A stretch of DNA of 64,000 nucleotides from Alistipes sp. (lineage in GTDB: Bacteria; Bacillota; Clostridia; Oscillospirales; Ruminococcaceae). A model generated the notes under the pieces. The model saw only the letters and a program-made list of their open reading frames with translations, had not been told where the DNA came from and searched no databases. The DNA lies in assembly GCA_023667265.1 (NCBI GenBank), contig JAMPAJ010000001.1:905502-969501 (forward strand). Reading direction: 5' to 3'. The first letter of the stretch is position 1; each line of letters opens with the position of its first letter. Shown here in pieces: positions 14,435 through 24,446 of the stretch. Made by a program: the position numbers and the translations under genes.

Positions 14435-16144
14435 TTGGATTTTCTGCAAGGAATCGGCAGATTTTTCACAGGGCTGTTTGTCAGGGCGGGTCTGTGTACA
14501 TTTAAGTTCCTGGCGGCTGTACTGCTGACTATCATCAGGGGAATAAGCTTTATTTTTTCCGAAATATGGGAAATTATCAAGGCTCTCGGCAGAGGCGTCC
14601 GCTGGCTCTGGAGAGAGCTTACGGAGTCCTACCGCGACCGTGTGGAGCTGTCGAACCGGCTGCAAAAGGATGTGCGCAGGGCGAAAAAAGAGGGCGGAAG
14701 GGCTCACCGGAACGCTGTTCTGCGGTTTATCGGCTCATTTCTGTTCGGAGAGGGCGGAGTTGCATATACTGCCTTCAACTATCTGCTGCCTGTCGTCTCG
14801 GCTGTTTTTCTGGTGGGGGTTGTGGCATACGGCTCGGGTCTGGAGTACGGAATAGCCGTGGAGTACAACGGCAGAGAGCTGGGAATAATCTCCTCGGAAT
14901 CCGACTTCGACGCGGCAGCCCGTGACGTTCAGCAGCGTATATCCTATTCGGAGGATGACGAAACGATCGAAATTTCGCCGACATTTTCGCTCAAAATAAT
15001 ATCCGACGATGATAAATTCCTCTCCACTGCTCAGCTTGCGGATCTGATGCTGGAGGCTTCCGACCGCGAGCTGGAGGAGGCTTACGGAATTTATATCGAC
15101 GGCAGATTCATAGGTGCAGTAAAGGACAGCGAGTCTGTCCGGAACGCTCTGGACACAAGGCTTCTGAACTACGAGACGGACGGAATAGTCAAAGAGATCT
15201 CCTATGCAAATAAGATAGAGTACACCAAGGGAATTTACCTGCTAAGCAGTATACGCGACGAGCAGGAGACCATTGCCCAGCTTACCTCGGCGAAGGAGAG
15301 CAGGAAGGTCTACGTCGCGCAGGAGGGCGACACTGTCGTGGGCGTCGTCCAGAAATACGGAATGACTATCGACCGTTTCAAGGAGCTTAATCCCTCGGCG
15401 GAGCTTGGCATACGCGCAGGACAGATGCTTAATGTGACGGAGACGGAAAATTATCTGCCCATCAAGTGCATACGTGAAATGGAGAGCCTTACCTTCCTGG
15501 ACTACGAGACGGTGGAGGTCGAGACGAGCTCGCTGAATGTGGGCATCCGCTCGGTGCTTGTAAAGGGCGAACGCGGCGAAAAGAAGAGCAATATCGAGGT
15601 GACGTACATCGACGGCATCGAGACCTCGCGAAAGGTCCTGGACAGCGTTGTCACTAAGAATCCTGTGGTGGAGACTATCGGCGTCGGAACATATTCCGCA
15701 ATGCCCAACGACCCGGATACGGTCTATTTCGGCTATCCGCTGACAGGCTCGGGAAGCATGGGCTGGCCGGTGGACGGCGGCTGGGTAAGCGACAGCTTCA
15801 TCAGCGACAGAAATCATAAGGGAATGGATATTGCAGCTCCCGAGGGCACGGAGATATATGCTGCGGCTGACGGCTATGTCGTGTCGGCAGGCTGGAACTC
15901 CGGCGGCTACGGAAATGTTGTAATGATAGAGCACCTTGACGGCTACGCCACGGTTTATGCTCATATGATCGCGGTCTACGCAGGGGAAGGACAGTACGTG
16001 ACAAAGGGGCAGCTTATAGGCTTTGTGGGAAATACCGGAAATTCCTTCGGCGATCACTGTCACTTCGAGGTGCGTTATCAGGGAATCTGCCTCGATCCGG
16101 CGGCGTTCCTGAACACCACGAATATGAGGCGTGAAGAGGAATAG
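14435..16144 (+). CDS. LysM-G5-M23 peptidoglycan hydrolase, membrane-anchored
   Basis: The 569-residue protein starts at TTG after GAGGTG. It has a hydrophobic, Trp-rich N-terminus (about 20-60), a transmembrane helix at about 115-133, a LysM module at about 291-334, a G5-like domain at about 345-425 and an M23 lysostaphin-type peptidase at about 442-560. The zinc and catalytic residues are complete: His461 and Asp465 (NHKGMD), His510 and the HCH motif at 541-543. It should cut peptide cross-links of peptidoglycan outside the membrane, in growth, division or spore cortex and germination work. It follows the LuxS gene by 16 bases. Confidence 0.9.
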   Translation: MDFLQGIGRFFTGLFVRAGLCTFKFLAAVLLTIIRGISFIFSEIWEIIKALGRGVRWLWRELTESYRDRVELSNRLQKDVRRAKKEGGRAHRNAVLRFIGSFLFGEGGVAYTAFNYLLPVVSAVFLVGVVAYGSGLEYGIAVEYNGRELGIISSESDFDAAARDVQQRISYSEDDETIEISPTFSLKIISDDDKFLSTAQLADLMLEASDRELEEAYGIYIDGRFIGAVKDSESVRNALDTRLLNYETDGIVKEISYANKIEYTKGIYLLSSIRDEQETIAQLTSAKESRKVYVAQEGDTVVGVVQKYGMTIDRFKELNPSAELGIRAGQMLNVTETENYLPIKCIREMESLTFLDYETVEVETSSLNVGIRSVLVKGERGEKKSNIEVTYIDGIETSRKVLDSVVTKNPVVETIGVGTYSAMPNDPDTVYFGYPLTGSGSMGWPVDGGWVSDSFISDRNHKGMDIAAPEGTEIYAAADGYVVSAGWNSGGYGNVVMIEHLDGYATVYAHMIAVYAGEGQYVTKGQLIGFVGNTGNSFGDHCHFEVRYQGICLDPAAFLNTTNMRREEE

Positions 16145-16194
16145 GCGTAATTCCGGCTGGAAATGACACTGGTTGTGCAAAATAACTAAAAATA

Positions 16195-16248
16195 AAGGCA
16201 ATGGTTTTGCAAAATTCTCAAAGGAAATTTTGGAAAAACTGTTGCCTT
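16195..16248. promoter_or_regulatory. Inverted repeat overlapping the ribosomal promoter -35
   Basis: Arms AAGGCAATGGTTTT (16195-16208) and AAAACTGTTGCCTT (16235-16248) pair at 12 of 14 positions, and the right arm includes the -35 box. It could be an operator or a chance remnant of a repeat; its ends resemble family B (AAGGCAA). Confidence 0.35.
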
Positions 16249-16270
16249 ATTTATATATATGTGGTATAAT
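16242..16270 (+). promoter_or_regulatory. Main promoter of the ribosomal protein superoperon
   Basis: TTGCCT-17-TATAAT with an AT-rich spacer ending in TGTGG. It lies 331 bases before rpsJ, leaving a long leader. Confidence 0.75.
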
Positions 16271-16601
16271 ATTAACGTTGAGTTGAGCACATAATGAATG
16301 TGCCTGCTGCAAAGATATGCGAGGAAGCGGAAGGTTGCTGCCGGTATGGCAGGTAATTTCCGTGGAGTATGTCCGATTTGAAACCGGGCGAATGAGATAC
16401 CGGACACTGTTTGTGGTCTTTAGTTAAGCGCAGCTTGCGAGTGTGCCGCTATGCCCTATTTGTGTCTAAAAATCTCCGAAGGCTCGAATATATCCGATTC
16501 GAGCATTTTTTGTCGGAGAAAGTACGAAACACCCGGCGACGTGTGTGTAACGTCCGTATCTCATACAAGCGTCCCCAAAACCACTCAAGGAGGCGAAAAT
16601 A
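16271..16601 (+). ncRNA. Structured leader of the S10 operon
   Basis: The ~325-base leader before rpsJ has no credible coding frame and several GC-rich paired segments (around 16320-16365 and 16385-16410) followed by a terminator-like hairpin at 16482-16511. Ribosomal protein operons are usually controlled by binding of one of their own proteins to such leaders. The exact class and the regulating protein are not identifiable by eye. Confidence 0.5.
16482..16511 (+). terminator. Candidate attenuator in the S10 leader
   Basis: Perfect 8-bp stem GCTCGAAT / ATTCGAGC, 7-base loop, then A and six T. It sits 90 bases before rpsJ inside the leader, so conditional termination is likely rather than a full stop. 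Confidence 0.6.
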
Positions 16602-16916
16602 ATGGCAGTCAACGAAAAGATCAGATTCAAGATCAAAGGCTACGATCACGCTACAGTAGATATTGCTGCTGCAAAGATCGTTGAAGCAGCTAAGAGAAGC
16701 GGCGCAAGAGTTTCAGGCCCTATCCCGCTCCCTACAAACAAGGAGATCGTTACTATCCTTCGTGCTACACACAAGTACAAGGACAGCCGCGAGCAGTTTG
16801 AAATGAGAACTCACAAGAGACTCATCGACGTTATCCGTCCTACTGCTGAGACAACAAAGGCTTTTGACAAGCTTGAGATCCCCGCAGGCGTAGACGTTGT
16901 AATGGAAGTTAAGTAA
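16602..16916 (+). CDS. rpsJ: 30S ribosomal protein S10
   Basis: The 104-residue product is a standard S10 ([14 protein letters not shown] near the start, [29 protein letters not shown]). It is a 30S head protein, and in many bacteria also NusE of the antitermination complex. AAGGAGG precedes the ATG. It is the first gene of the S10-spc-alpha superoperon and is followed by a hairpin-rich 109-base spacer before rplC. Confidence 0.98.
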   Translation: MAVNEKIRFKIKGYDHATVDIAAAKIVEAAKRSGARVSGPIPLPTNKEIVTILRATHKYKDSREQFEMRTHKRLIDVIRPTAETTKAFDKLEIPAGVDVVMEVK

Positions 16917-17025
16917 TTAACTCGTCTGCACCGGAAAATCACCGCTCGGGAAGCGGAATGGCGGTAATCCGCCGGTCAAGTTGACGCGTTTGCCGTCAAC
17001 CAATAACCTACAGGAGGAAAAGAAA
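16917..17025 (+). promoter_or_regulatory. Hairpin-rich spacer between rpsJ and rplC
   Basis: Three consecutive small stems are visible: CCGCTCGGGAAGCGG, GGCGGTAATCCGCC and GTTGACG-CGTTTGC-CGTCAAC. The other early spacers in the operon are mostly below 25 bases, so this one probably has a regulatory or processing role. Confidence 0.4.
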
Positions 17026-17658
17026 ATGCAGAAAGGCATTATCGGAAAGAAGATCGGTATGACTCAGATCTTCGACGAGGCAGGAAAAGTAATCCCCGTT
17101 ACCGTTATCGAAGCAGGTCCCTGCGTTGTAGTTCAGAAGAAAACCGTTGAAAACGACGGCTATGCTGCACTTCAGCTGGGATACGGCGACGTAAAGGTAC
17201 AGAGAGTCAACAAGCCCATGAAGGGTCACTTCGACAAGGCTGAGGTAGGCTGCAAGAGAACTCTCAAGGAGTTCAGACTTGACGACTGCGACGCTCTCAA
17301 TGTCGGCGATGTAGTAAAGGCTGACACATTTGCGGCAGGCGACGTTATCGACGTTATCGGCACAAGCAAGGGTAAGGGCTTCCAGGGCGCCATCAAGAGA
17401 CATAACCAGCGCAGCCTTAGGGACACTCACGGTACAGGCCCTGTTCACAGACAGGCAGGTTCCATGGGTGCGTGCTCATCTCCCTCAAGAATCTACAAGG
17501 GCAAGGGCATGGCAGGTCACATGGGTGCAGAGCAGGTTACTGTTCAGAATCTCGAAGTAGTTAAAATAGACGCAGAAAACAATCTCATCGCTATCAAGGG
17601 TGCAGTTCCCGGTCCTAAGGGCGGAATCGTTTATATCGTTGACAGCGTTAAGGCTTAA
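17026..17658 (+). CDS. rplC: 50S ribosomal protein L3
   Basis: The 210-residue protein matches L3: [16 protein letters not shown] at the N-terminus, [13 protein letters not shown] and [23 protein letters not shown] in the central loop that reaches the peptidyl transferase centre. The ATG after AGGAGG was chosen; an in-frame ATG fifteen codons earlier lacks support. It is an early-assembly 23S-binding protein. The stop is 17 bases before rplD. Confidence 0.97.
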   Translation: MQKGIIGKKIGMTQIFDEAGKVIPVTVIEAGPCVVVQKKTVENDGYAALQLGYGDVKVQRVNKPMKGHFDKAEVGCKRTLKEFRLDDCDALNVGDVVKADTFAAGDVIDVIGTSKGKGFQGAIKRHNQRSLRDTHGTGPVHRQAGSMGACSSPSRIYKGKGMAGHMGAEQVTVQNLEVVKIDAENNLIAIKGAVPGPKGGIVYIVDSVKA

Positions 17659-17675
17659 GGAAGGAGGAAACGTAA

Positions 17676-18362
17676 ATGTCTACAATTTCAGTATTTGATA
17701 TGGCTGGAAATCAGGTTTCCGAAACAGAGCTTAATGACGCTGTATTCGGAATTACTCCCAACGAAGGCGTTATGCACGCTATGGTAGTAAACTACCTTGC
17801 AAATCAGAGACAGGGCACACAGTCCACTCTTACAAGAACAGAAGTAAGAGGAGGCGGAAGAAAGCCCTGGAGACAGAAAGGCACAGGCCACGCAAGACAG
17901 GGTTCGACACGCGCTCCTCAGTGGGTTCACGGCGGCGTCGCTCTCGGACCTAAGCCCAGAAGCTACAGATACACACTCAATGCGAAGGTAAGAAGACTCG
18001 CTATGAAGTCTGCTCTTTCCACAAAGGTTCTCGACAACAACATGATCGTTCTTGACGCTATCACAGTTGACAGCTACAAGACAAAGACTATCGTTGAGAT
18101 GCTCAAGGCTCTCGGCGTTGAGGGCAAGGCTCTCATCGTTACAGCAGGCGTTGACGAGAAGGTCGTTAAGAGTGCGGCGAATATCCCCGGCGTCAAGACC
18201 GCTTCCGTTATGACTCAGACAGTTGTTTCAACAGACGAGAACGGCAGCGAGGTAAAGACTGACATCATCAACAGCACACTGAACGTATACGACATTCTTA
18301 ACTATGACAAGCTTATCATCGTTAAGACAGCCGTAGGAAAGCTTGAGGAGGTGTACGCATAA
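17676..18362 (+). CDS. rplD: 50S ribosomal protein L4
   Basis: The 228-residue protein has the L4 signature [23 protein letters not shown] at about residues 48-70, which lines the exit tunnel, and a C-terminal globular part. L4 is the autoregulator of the S10 operon in E. coli; whether it acts on the leader here is unknown. AGGAGG upstream. Its stop overlaps the start of rplW (ATAATG), so the two are translationally coupled. Confidence 0.97.
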   Translation: MSTISVFDMAGNQVSETELNDAVFGITPNEGVMHAMVVNYLANQRQGTQSTLTRTEVRGGGRKPWRQKGTGHARQGSTRAPQWVHGGVALGPKPRSYRYTLNAKVRRLAMKSALSTKVLDNNMIVLDAITVDSYKTKTIVEMLKALGVEGKALIVTAGVDEKVVKSAANIPGVKTASVMTQTVVSTDENGSEVKTDIINSTLNVYDILNYDKLIIVKTAVGKLEEVYA

Positions 18363-18655
18363 TGAAAACTGCTCAGGATATTATTATCAAGCCCGTTATC
18401 ACAGAGAAGTCCATGGACGGTCTCCAGATAGGAAAGTACACCTTTAAGGTCGCTAAGGACGCTACAAAGCCCGAGATCAAAAAGGCTGTTGAAAAGCTCT
18501 TCGGCGTTGAGGTAAGCAAAGTTGCCACAATGAACGTAAGAGGAAAGATGAAGCGCATGGGCAGATACGAAGGCATGACAGCTTCATGGAAGAAGGCCAT
18601 CGTAACTCTTGCAGAGGGCTCAAAGCCCATCGAGTTCTTCGAGGGTATGTATTAA
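18362..18655 (+). CDS. rplW: 50S ribosomal protein L23
   Basis: The 97-residue product has the L23 pattern ([48 protein letters not shown]). It sits at the tunnel exit and is the docking point for signal recognition particle and trigger factor. A GAGGTG site lies within the end of rplD. It is followed by a 67-base spacer with a small GGGAG/CTCCC hairpin before rplB. Confidence 0.97.
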   Translation: MKTAQDIIIKPVITEKSMDGLQIGKYTFKVAKDATKPEIKKAVEKLFGVEVSKVATMNVRGKMKRMGRYEGMTASWKKAIVTLAEGSKPIEFFEGMY

Positions 18656-18722
18656 TCGTATAGATTAAGGTTATGGGAGTAATGCTCCCGCAAAAAACGC
18701 ATTAAAACAAGGAGTGAAATAA

Positions 18723-19556
18723 ATGGCTATCAAAACCTACAAGCCTACGACGCCTTCAAGACGTCAGATGACTGTAACAGACTACTCTGTTCTGTCGAAG
18801 GTTGAGCCGGAAAAGAGCCTTCTCGAGCCCCTTAAAAAGAAGTCGGGAAGAAACAGCTACGGCAGAATCACAGTTCGCCACAGAGGCGGCGGTAACAGAA
18901 GAAAGTACCGTATCATAGATTTCAAGCGCGATAAGGACAACATGATCGCAACAGTTCTTACGCTTGAGTACGATCCTAACAGATCCGCATTCATCGCACT
19001 TGTCCAGTACGAGGACGGCGAGAAGAGATATATCCTCGCTCCCAACGGACTTAAGGTCGGCGACAAGGTAGAGTCCGGTTCAGAGGCTGATATCAAGCCC
19101 GGCAACGCTCTCAAGCTCGCAGACATCCCCGTTGGTACATTTATCCACGCTATCGAGCTTTATCCCGGAAAGGGCGCTCAGCTCGTAAGAAGCGCAGGAA
19201 ACCAGGCTCAGCTCATGGGTAAGGAAGAGAAATACGCTCTCGTAAGACTTCCTTCCGGCGAGATGAGAAAGGTTCCGATCAACTGCAAGGCTGCTATCGG
19301 TCAGGTTTCCAACATCGACCACGAGAACGTAAACTACGGTAAGGCCGGTCGTGTAAGAAACATGGGCTGGAGACCTACAGTACGCGGTTCTGTAATGAAC
19401 CCCTGCGATCACCCCCACGGCGGTGGTGAAGGTAAGTCACCTGTCGGAAGACCCGGACCTGTTACCCCTTGGGGCAAGCCCGCTCTTGGCTACAAGACAC
19501 GTAAGAAGCATCACAGAACAGACAAGTTCATCGTAAAGCGCCGCAACGGTAAATAA
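18723..19556 (+). CDS. rplB: 50S ribosomal protein L2
   Basis: The 277-residue protein has the L2 features: [16 protein letters not shown] start, SH3-like core, and the C-terminal [19 protein letters not shown] motif with the conserved His important for peptidyl transferase. Length is the family norm. It binds 23S rRNA and helps subunit joining. AAGGAG precedes the ATG, and rpsS follows after 21 bases. Confidence 0.98.
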   Translation: MAIKTYKPTTPSRRQMTVTDYSVLSKVEPEKSLLEPLKKKSGRNSYGRITVRHRGGGNRRKYRIIDFKRDKDNMIATVLTLEYDPNRSAFIALVQYEDGEKRYILAPNGLKVGDKVESGSEADIKPGNALKLADIPVGTFIHAIELYPGKGAQLVRSAGNQAQLMGKEEKYALVRLPSGEMRKVPINCKAAIGQVSNIDHENVNYGKAGRVRNMGWRPTVRGSVMNPCDHPHGGGEGKSPVGRPGPVTPWGKPALGYKTRKKHHRTDKFIVKRRNGK

Positions 19557-19577
19557 TCGAAGGGAGGAACCAGAACC

Positions 19578-19862
19578 ATGAGTAGAAGTATTAAAAAGGG
19601 ACCCTACGTCCAGGAGGTTCTCCTCAAGAGAGTTGTGGCTATGAACGAGGCAGGCGAGAAGAAGGTTCTCAAGACATGGAGCCGCTCTTCCACAATTTTC
19701 CCTGACTTCGTAGGTCACACATTTGCTGTACATGACGGACGCAAGCACGTTCCGGTATATGTAACTGAGGATATGGTAGGTCACAAGCTCGGCGAGTTTG
19801 CTCCTACAAGAACCTACAAGGGCCACGCAGGCTCTAAGACATCCAATAACGGTAAGAAATAA
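19578..19862 (+). CDS. rpsS: 30S ribosomal protein S19
   Basis: The 94-residue S19 ([62 protein letters not shown]) is of normal length and intact. It is a 30S head protein near the A and P site tRNAs. GGGAGGA lies upstream of the ATG. Confidence 0.98.
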   Translation: MSRSIKKGPYVQEVLLKRVVAMNEAGEKKVLKTWSRSSTIFPDFVGHTFAVHDGRKHVPVYVTEDMVGHKLGEFAPTRTYKGHAGSKTSNNGKK

Positions 19863-19881
19863 GCGGAAGGAGGAGCTATAG

Positions 19882-20217
19882 ATGGAAGCGAGAGCTTATT
19901 TAAGAAATGCTCGTATATCACCCAGAAAGGTGCAGATCGTTCTCGATCTTATCAGAAACAAGCCACTGAACCTTGCTTTGGCTGCTTTGGATCTTACTCC
20001 TAAGGCTGCAAGTCCTATCGTTTCAAAGCTTGTAAAGTCCGCTCAGGCAAACGCTGTCAACAATTTCAGCATGGACGGCGACAATCTTTATGTAGCAGAG
20101 TGCTTCGTAACACCCGGCCCTATCATGAAGAGAATCATGCCGAGAGCACAGGGCAGAGCATATAGAATATTAAAGAGAACATCACACATCACAGTTGTTC
20201 TTAAAGAAAAAGAATAA
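19882..20217 (+). CDS. rplV: 50S ribosomal protein L22
   Basis: The 111-residue L22 shows [19 protein letters not shown] and the C-terminal [20 protein letters not shown] loop that enters the exit tunnel. Mutations in this loop alter macrolide response in other species. GGAAGGAGG upstream; rpsC follows after 19 bases. Confidence 0.98.
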   Translation: MEARAYLRNARISPRKVQIVLDLIRNKPLNLALAALDLTPKAASPIVSKLVKSAQANAVNNFSMDGDNLYVAECFVTPGPIMKRIMPRAQGRAYRILKRTSHITVVLKEKE

Positions 20218-20236
20218 TCCCAAGGAGGTCTGATTA

Positions 20237-21025
20237 ATGGGACAGAAGGTTAATCCGCACGGACTTCGTGTCGGCGTTATTAAAGATTGGGATTCACGCT
20301 GGTATGCAAACAAGGCAGACTTCGGCGATACGCTCGTTGAGGACTACAATGTTCGTAACTTCATTAAGAAGAGCTTGTATGCAGCAGGTGTTCCCAGAAT
20401 TGAGATCGAGCGTTTTGCCGATAAGGTAAGAATCAACATCCACTGCGCAAAGCCCGGTATTGTTATCGGCAGACAGGGCGCTGAGATCGAGAAGCTCAGA
20501 GCACAGCTCGAAAAGATGATGGGCAAGCAGGTTTATGTTAACATAAACGAGGTTAAGCAGCCCGATATGGATTCACAGCTCGTTGCAGAGAAGATCGCTC
20601 TCGACCTCGAGAACAGAGTTTCCTTCAGAAGAGCAATGAAGCAGTCCATCGGAAGAACAATGCGTCTTGGCGCAAAGGGAATCAAGGTAAAGGTTTCAGG
20701 CAGACTTGCCGGCGCTGAGATCGCAAGAAGCGAGAGCTACCACGAGGGTACAATTCCGCTTCAGACTATCCGTGCTGATATCGACTACGGTTTTGCCGAG
20801 GCTGATACAACATACGGAAAGCTTGGCGTAAAGGTTTGGATCTACAAGGGCGAGGTTCTCAAGGGCGACGCTGCTAAGGCTGCCGCTCAGAGAGAAAAGG
20901 TTGAGAGAAAGTCAAACCGCCGCGATGACAACAACAGACGCCGCCGTGACGACAGACGTGACGGAAACAGAAGAGGCGGAAGAAATTTTAATCGCGACGC
21001 TAAAAGAGAAGGAGGTAACCAGTAA
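20237..21025 (+). CDS. rpsC: 30S ribosomal protein S3 with charged C-terminal tail
   Basis: Residues 1-~215 are a normal S3 with KH domain ([60 protein letters not shown]-like segment). The last ~45 residues are an extra low-complexity Arg/Asp/Asn/Gly tail, predicted disordered. S3 lines the mRNA entry channel of the 30S subunit. The stop and the rplP start share a base (TAATG), so the two are coupled. Confidence 0.98.
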   Translation: MGQKVNPHGLRVGVIKDWDSRWYANKADFGDTLVEDYNVRNFIKKSLYAAGVPRIEIERFADKVRINIHCAKPGIVIGRQGAEIEKLRAQLEKMMGKQVYVNINEVKQPDMDSQLVAEKIALDLENRVSFRRAMKQSIGRTMRLGAKGIKVKVSGRLAGAEIARSESYHEGTIPLQTIRADIDYGFAEADTTYGKLGVKVWIYKGEVLKGDAAKAAAQREKVERKSNRRDDNNRRRRDDRRDGNRRGGRNFNRDAKREGGNQ

Positions 21026-21447
21026 TGCTGCTTCCAAAGAGAGTAAAGTACCGCAGAGTCCACAGAGGACGTCTGAAGGGTAAGGCATACAGAGGTAACA
21101 AGGTAACATACGGTGATTACGGTCTCCAGGCTCTTGAGCCTTCATGGATCACATCCAACCAGATCGAGGCTGCCCGTATCGCTATGACTCGTTATATCAA
21201 GAGAGGCGGTCAGGTATGGATCAAGATCTTCCCCGACAAGCCTATCACAGAAAAGCCCGCTGAAACACGAATGGGTTCAGGTAAAGGTTCTCCCGAGTAC
21301 TGGGTCGCAGTTGTAAAGCCCGGCAGAGTTCTCTTCGAGATCAAGGGAGTTGCAGAGGAAACTGCACGTGAAGCTATGCGTCTCGCTATGCACAAGCTTC
21401 CTATCAAGTGCAAGTTCATAACCAAGGAAGAAGGAGGAGAGCAGTAA
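21025..21447 (+). CDS. rplP: 50S ribosomal protein L16
   Basis: The 140-residue L16 ([59 protein letters not shown]) is complete. It sits near the A-site tRNA elbow and organises the peptidyl transferase region. AAGGAGGT is inside the end of rpsC. Its stop overlaps the rpmC start. Confidence 0.98.
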   Translation: MLLPKRVKYRRVHRGRLKGKAYRGNKVTYGDYGLQALEPSWITSNQIEAARIAMTRYIKRGGQVWIKIFPDKPITEKPAETRMGSGKGSPEYWVAVVKPGRVLFEIKGVAEETAREAMRLAMHKLPIKCKFITKEEGGEQ

Positions 21448-21644
21448 TGAAGGCATCTGAGATCAAAGGAATGTCAGTAAGCGAGATGAATGAGCAGCTT
21501 GTAAGCCTGAAGGAAGAGCTCTTCAACCTTCGTTTCCAGCTCGCTGTAAATCAGCTCGAGAACACAGCCAGGATCAAGGCTGTAAAGAAGGATATTGCCC
21601 GCATTAAAACATCTCTGCGTGCAGCAGAGCTTGCTGAGCAGTAA
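21447..21644 (+). CDS. rpmC: 50S ribosomal protein L29
   Basis: The 65-residue two-helix L29 (SEIKGMS-like start with [20 protein letters not shown]) is of normal size. The ATG overlapping the rplP stop (TAATG) is used; a longer upstream frame reads through rplP. It binds near the exit tunnel beside L23. Confidence 0.97.
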   Translation: MKASEIKGMSVSEMNEQLVSLKEELFNLRFQLAVNQLENTARIKAVKKDIARIKTSLRAAELAEQ

Positions 21645-21662
21645 GAAAGGGAGGATTTAGCT

Positions 21663-21923
21663 ATGTCTACTGAGAGAAACCTTAGAAAAACAAGAGTAGG
21701 TAAGGTTGTAAGCGATAAGATGGACAAGACCGTCGTAGTTGCTATCGTTGATAACGTTAAACACCCGCTTTATAAGAAGATCATCAAGAACACTGTTAAG
21801 TTCAAGGCTCACGACGAGAACAACGAGTGCAGAATTGGCGACAGAGTTGAGATCATGGAAACACGTCCCCTTTCCAAGGACAAGAGATGGCGTGTTGTAA
21901 GCATCATTGAGAAGGCTAAGTAA
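21663..21923 (+). CDS. rpsQ: 30S ribosomal protein S17
   Basis: The 86-residue S17 has the OB-fold motif [20 protein letters not shown] and ends with [17 protein letters not shown]. It is a primary 16S-binding protein. AGGGAGGA is upstream; rplN follows after 38 bases. Confidence 0.98.
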   Translation: MSTERNLRKTRVGKVVSDKMDKTVVVAIVDNVKHPLYKKIIKNTVKFKAHDENNECRIGDRVEIMETRPLSKDKRWRVVSIIEKAK

Positions 21924-21961
21924 TTTTATATAAGCTTAATGCTTGAAAGGAGGAACTCGCT

Positions 21962-22330
21962 GTGATTCAGATGCAGACTTATCTTAAAGTCGCTGATAAC
22001 ACAGGAGCCAAGGAGCTTATGTGTATCAGAGTTCTGGGTGGTACACGCCGCAGATATGCAAATATCGGCGACGTAGTGGTAGCTTCCGTTAAGAAAGCAA
22101 CACCCGGAGGCGTTGTAAAGAAGGGCGACGTTGTTAAGGCAGTTATCGTTCGTTCAGCAAAGGGTCTCAGAAGAGAGGACGGAACATACATCCGCTTCGA
22201 CGAGAACGCTGCTGTAATTATTAAGGAAGACAAGAACCCCAAGGGTACCCGTATTTTCGGACCTGTTGCTAAGGAGCTCCGTGAGAAGGAGTATACAAAG
22301 ATCCTCAGCCTTGCTCCCGAGGTTCTTTAA
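21962..22330 (+). CDS. rplN: 50S ribosomal protein L14
   Basis: The 122-residue L14 begins at GTG (read as [17 protein letters not shown]), the usual start of the family, with AAGGAGG upstream. [18 protein letters not shown] closes the protein. It forms part of the subunit interface. Confidence 0.98.
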   Translation: MIQMQTYLKVADNTGAKELMCIRVLGGTRRRYANIGDVVVASVKKATPGGVVKKGDVVKAVIVRSAKGLRREDGTYIRFDENAAVIIKEDKNPKGTRIFGPVAKELREKEYTKILSLAPEVL

Positions 22331-22345
22331 TTGGAGGTGTCACAT

Positions 22346-22687
22346 ATGAGTAAAGTTCACGTAAAAACCGGTGACACCGTTATCCTGCTTACAGGTAAGT
22401 ACGAGGATAAGTACGACAAGAACGGCGACAGAAAGACCGGTAAGGTTGCAGAGGTAAGCCCCAAGGAGGGCAAGGTCATCGTTGAAGGCATCAACGTGAT
22501 CACAAAGCACGTAAAGCCCACAAGAATGGGTCAGCAGGGCGGCATCATCAAGACAGAGGCTCCCGTTTACGCGTCAAAGGTTCAGCTTGTCTGCCCTAAG
22601 TGCGGCAAGCCCACAAGAGTTGGCCACGTTTTTGAGGACGGCAAGAAGCTCCGTTCCTGCAAGAAGTGCGGCAAATCTTTTGAATAA
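22346..22687 (+). CDS. rplX: 50S ribosomal protein L24
   Basis: The 113-residue L24 has the KOW motif (VKTGDTVILLTGKYEDK) and, in the C-terminal part, two CxxC pairs (CPKCGKPT and CKKCGK) that probably bind zinc, as in several Clostridia. The ATG with GGAGG upstream replaces a TTG five codons earlier. It starts 50S assembly. Confidence 0.97.
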   Translation: MSKVHVKTGDTVILLTGKYEDKYDKNGDRKTGKVAEVSPKEGKVIVEGINVITKHVKPTRMGQQGGIIKTEAPVYASKVQLVCPKCGKPTRVGHVFEDGKKLRSCKKCGKSFE

Positions 22688-22705
22688 TTAAAAGGAGAAA
22701 CGACA

Positions 22706-23245
22706 ATGGCAAGATTAAAAGATTTTTATGTTAGCGACGTTGCTCCCGCAATGATGAAGAAGTTCGGCTATGAGAGCGTAATGCAGATCCCGAAGCTTGC
22801 AAAGGTTGTTATCAACGTCGGCGCAGGCGAGGCTAAGGATAACGCAAAGGTTATCGACGCTATCATGACAGACATCGCTGCTATCACAGGTCAGAAGCCT
22901 ATCGTGTGCAAGGCAAAGAAGTCGGTTGCTAACTTCAAGCTCCGTGAGGGTATGCCCAACGGTGTAAAGGTAACGCTCAGAGGCGAAAGAATGTATGAGT
23001 TTGTTGACAAGCTTTTCAACGTTGCGTTCCCCCGCGTACGTGACTTCAGAGGCATAAGCGCAAACTCCTTCGACGGAAGAGGAAACTACTCTACCGGTAT
23101 CAAGGAGCAGCTTATTTTCCCTGAGATCGAGTATGACAAGATCGACAAGGTAAGAGGCATGGACATCAACTTCATCACCACAGCCAATACCGACGAAGAG
23201 GGAAGAGAGCTTCTCACACTTCTCGGCGCACCGTTCATCAAGTAA
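22706..23245 (+). CDS. rplE: 50S ribosomal protein L5
   Basis: The 179-residue L5 ([62 protein letters not shown]) is complete. It binds 5S rRNA and contacts the P-site tRNA. AAAGGAGA precedes the ATG. Confidence 0.98.
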   Translation: MARLKDFYVSDVAPAMMKKFGYESVMQIPKLAKVVINVGAGEAKDNAKVIDAIMTDIAAITGQKPIVCKAKKSVANFKLREGMPNGVKVTLRGERMYEFVDKLFNVAFPRVRDFRGISANSFDGRGNYSTGIKEQLIFPEIEYDKIDKVRGMDINFITTANTDEEGRELLTLLGAPFIK

Positions 23246-23261
23246 TCAGGGAGGAAGAAAA

Positions 23262-23447
23262 ATGGCTAAGAAGGCAATGATCAATAAGCAGCAGAGAACT
23301 CCCAAGTATTCAACAAGAGCATACAACAGATGCAAGATCTGCGGCAGACCGCACGCATATCTGAGAAAGTTCGGCATCTGCCGTATCTGCTTCAGAGAGC
23401 TTGCTCACGACGGACAGATCCCCGGCGTTAAGAAGGCAAGCTGGTAA
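23262..23447 (+). CDS. rpsZ: 30S ribosomal protein S14, zinc type
   Basis: The 61-residue protein has the two CxxC pairs ([13 protein letters not shown]) that mark the zinc-binding C+ form of S14. Low-GC Gram-positives often also have a C- copy induced in zinc shortage; none is in this window. GGGAGGA upstream. Confidence 0.97.
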   Translation: MAKKAMINKQQRTPKYSTRAYNRCKICGRPHAYLRKFGICRICFRELAHDGQIPGVKKASW

Positions 23448-23470
23448 AATACGAAAAGGAGGTCATCTGA

Positions 23471-23869
23471 ATGCAAATCACAGATACAATCGCTGATCTT
23501 TTAACAAGAATCCGCAATGCGAATACTGCAAAGCACGCCACAGTTGACGTTCCCGCTTCAAATGTAAAGAAGGCCATCACACAGATCCTCGTAGACGAGG
23601 GCTATGTAAAGGGCTTCCAGGTAATTGAGGACGGAAAGCAGGGTGTTATTAGAATCACGCTTAAATACGGTGACAACAGATCACCCGTAATCACGGGACT
23701 CAGAAGAGTTTCAAAGCCCGGTCTGCGTATCTACTCAAGCTGCGCAGATATGCCCAAGGTAAGAAAGGGTCTGGGTATCGCAATCGTTTCCACATCAAAG
23801 GGTATCGTTACCGACAAGAAGGCTCGCGAGCTGAATGTCGGCGGCGAGGTACTCGCATACATCTGGTAA
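23471..23869 (+). CDS. rpsH: 30S ribosomal protein S8
   Basis: The 132-residue S8 ([35 protein letters not shown]-like end with GGEVLAYIW) is intact. It is a central-domain 16S-binding protein and, in E. coli, the spc operon regulator. AAAGGAGGT upstream. Confidence 0.98.
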   Translation: MQITDTIADLLTRIRNANTAKHATVDVPASNVKKAITQILVDEGYVKGFQVIEDGKQGVIRITLKYGDNRSPVITGLRRVSKPGLRIYSSCADMPKVRKGLGIAIVSTSKGIVTDKKARELNVGGEVLAYIW

Positions 23870-23881
23870 GGAGGAGCAATT

Positions 23882-24427
23882 ATGTCAAGAATCGGCAGAA
23901 TGCCCATTACAGTTCCTGCAGGTGTAGAGGTTAAGAACGACAATAACTGCATCACAGTAAAGGGACCCAAGGGCGAACTTACAAAGAGCTTCAGCACAGA
24001 GCTGGGCATCGAGATCGCAGAGGGCGTTATCACAGTAACACGTCCCAGCGACGACAAGAAGCACCGTTCACTTCACGGTCTTACAAGAACTCTCATCGCA
24101 AACATGGTTGAGGGTGTAACAAACGGATATTCAAAGACTCTCGAGATCGAGGGTGTAGGTTATCGTGCCGCTAAGACAGGAAATCAGGTTAAGCTGAACC
24201 TCGGTTTCTCACACGACGTTATCATCGCTGAGACAGATACTATCAAGCTTGATGTACCCGCTCCCAACAGGATCGTCGTAAGCGGTATCGACAAGCAGGC
24301 TGTAGGTCAGTTTGCAGCTGAGATCCGCGAAAAGCGTCCTCCCGAGCCGTACAAGGGCAAGGGAATCAGATATGCCGGCGAACGTATCATCCGCAAGGAA
24401 GGTAAGGCCGGTAAGGGCAAGAAGTAA
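23882..24427 (+). CDS. rplF: 50S ribosomal protein L6
   Basis: The 181-residue L6 (SRIGRMPITVPAGVEV, GPKGEL, GVGYRA, PEPYKGKGIRYAGE) has both homologous domains. It lies near the factor-binding site. AAGGAGGA is at the end of rpsH. Confidence 0.98.
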   Translation: MSRIGRMPITVPAGVEVKNDNNCITVKGPKGELTKSFSTELGIEIAEGVITVTRPSDDKKHRSLHGLTRTLIANMVEGVTNGYSKTLEIEGVGYRAAKTGNQVKLNLGFSHDVIIAETDTIKLDVPAPNRIVVSGIDKQAVGQFAAEIREKRPPEPYKGKGIRYAGERIIRKEGKAGKGKK

Positions 24428-24446
24428 TTAAAAGGAGCAAATTGCT

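Noticed and set aside
13066-14580. 504-codon minus-strand open frame
   Set aside because: Antisense of the pseudouridine synthase-LuxS gene, which has clear domains.
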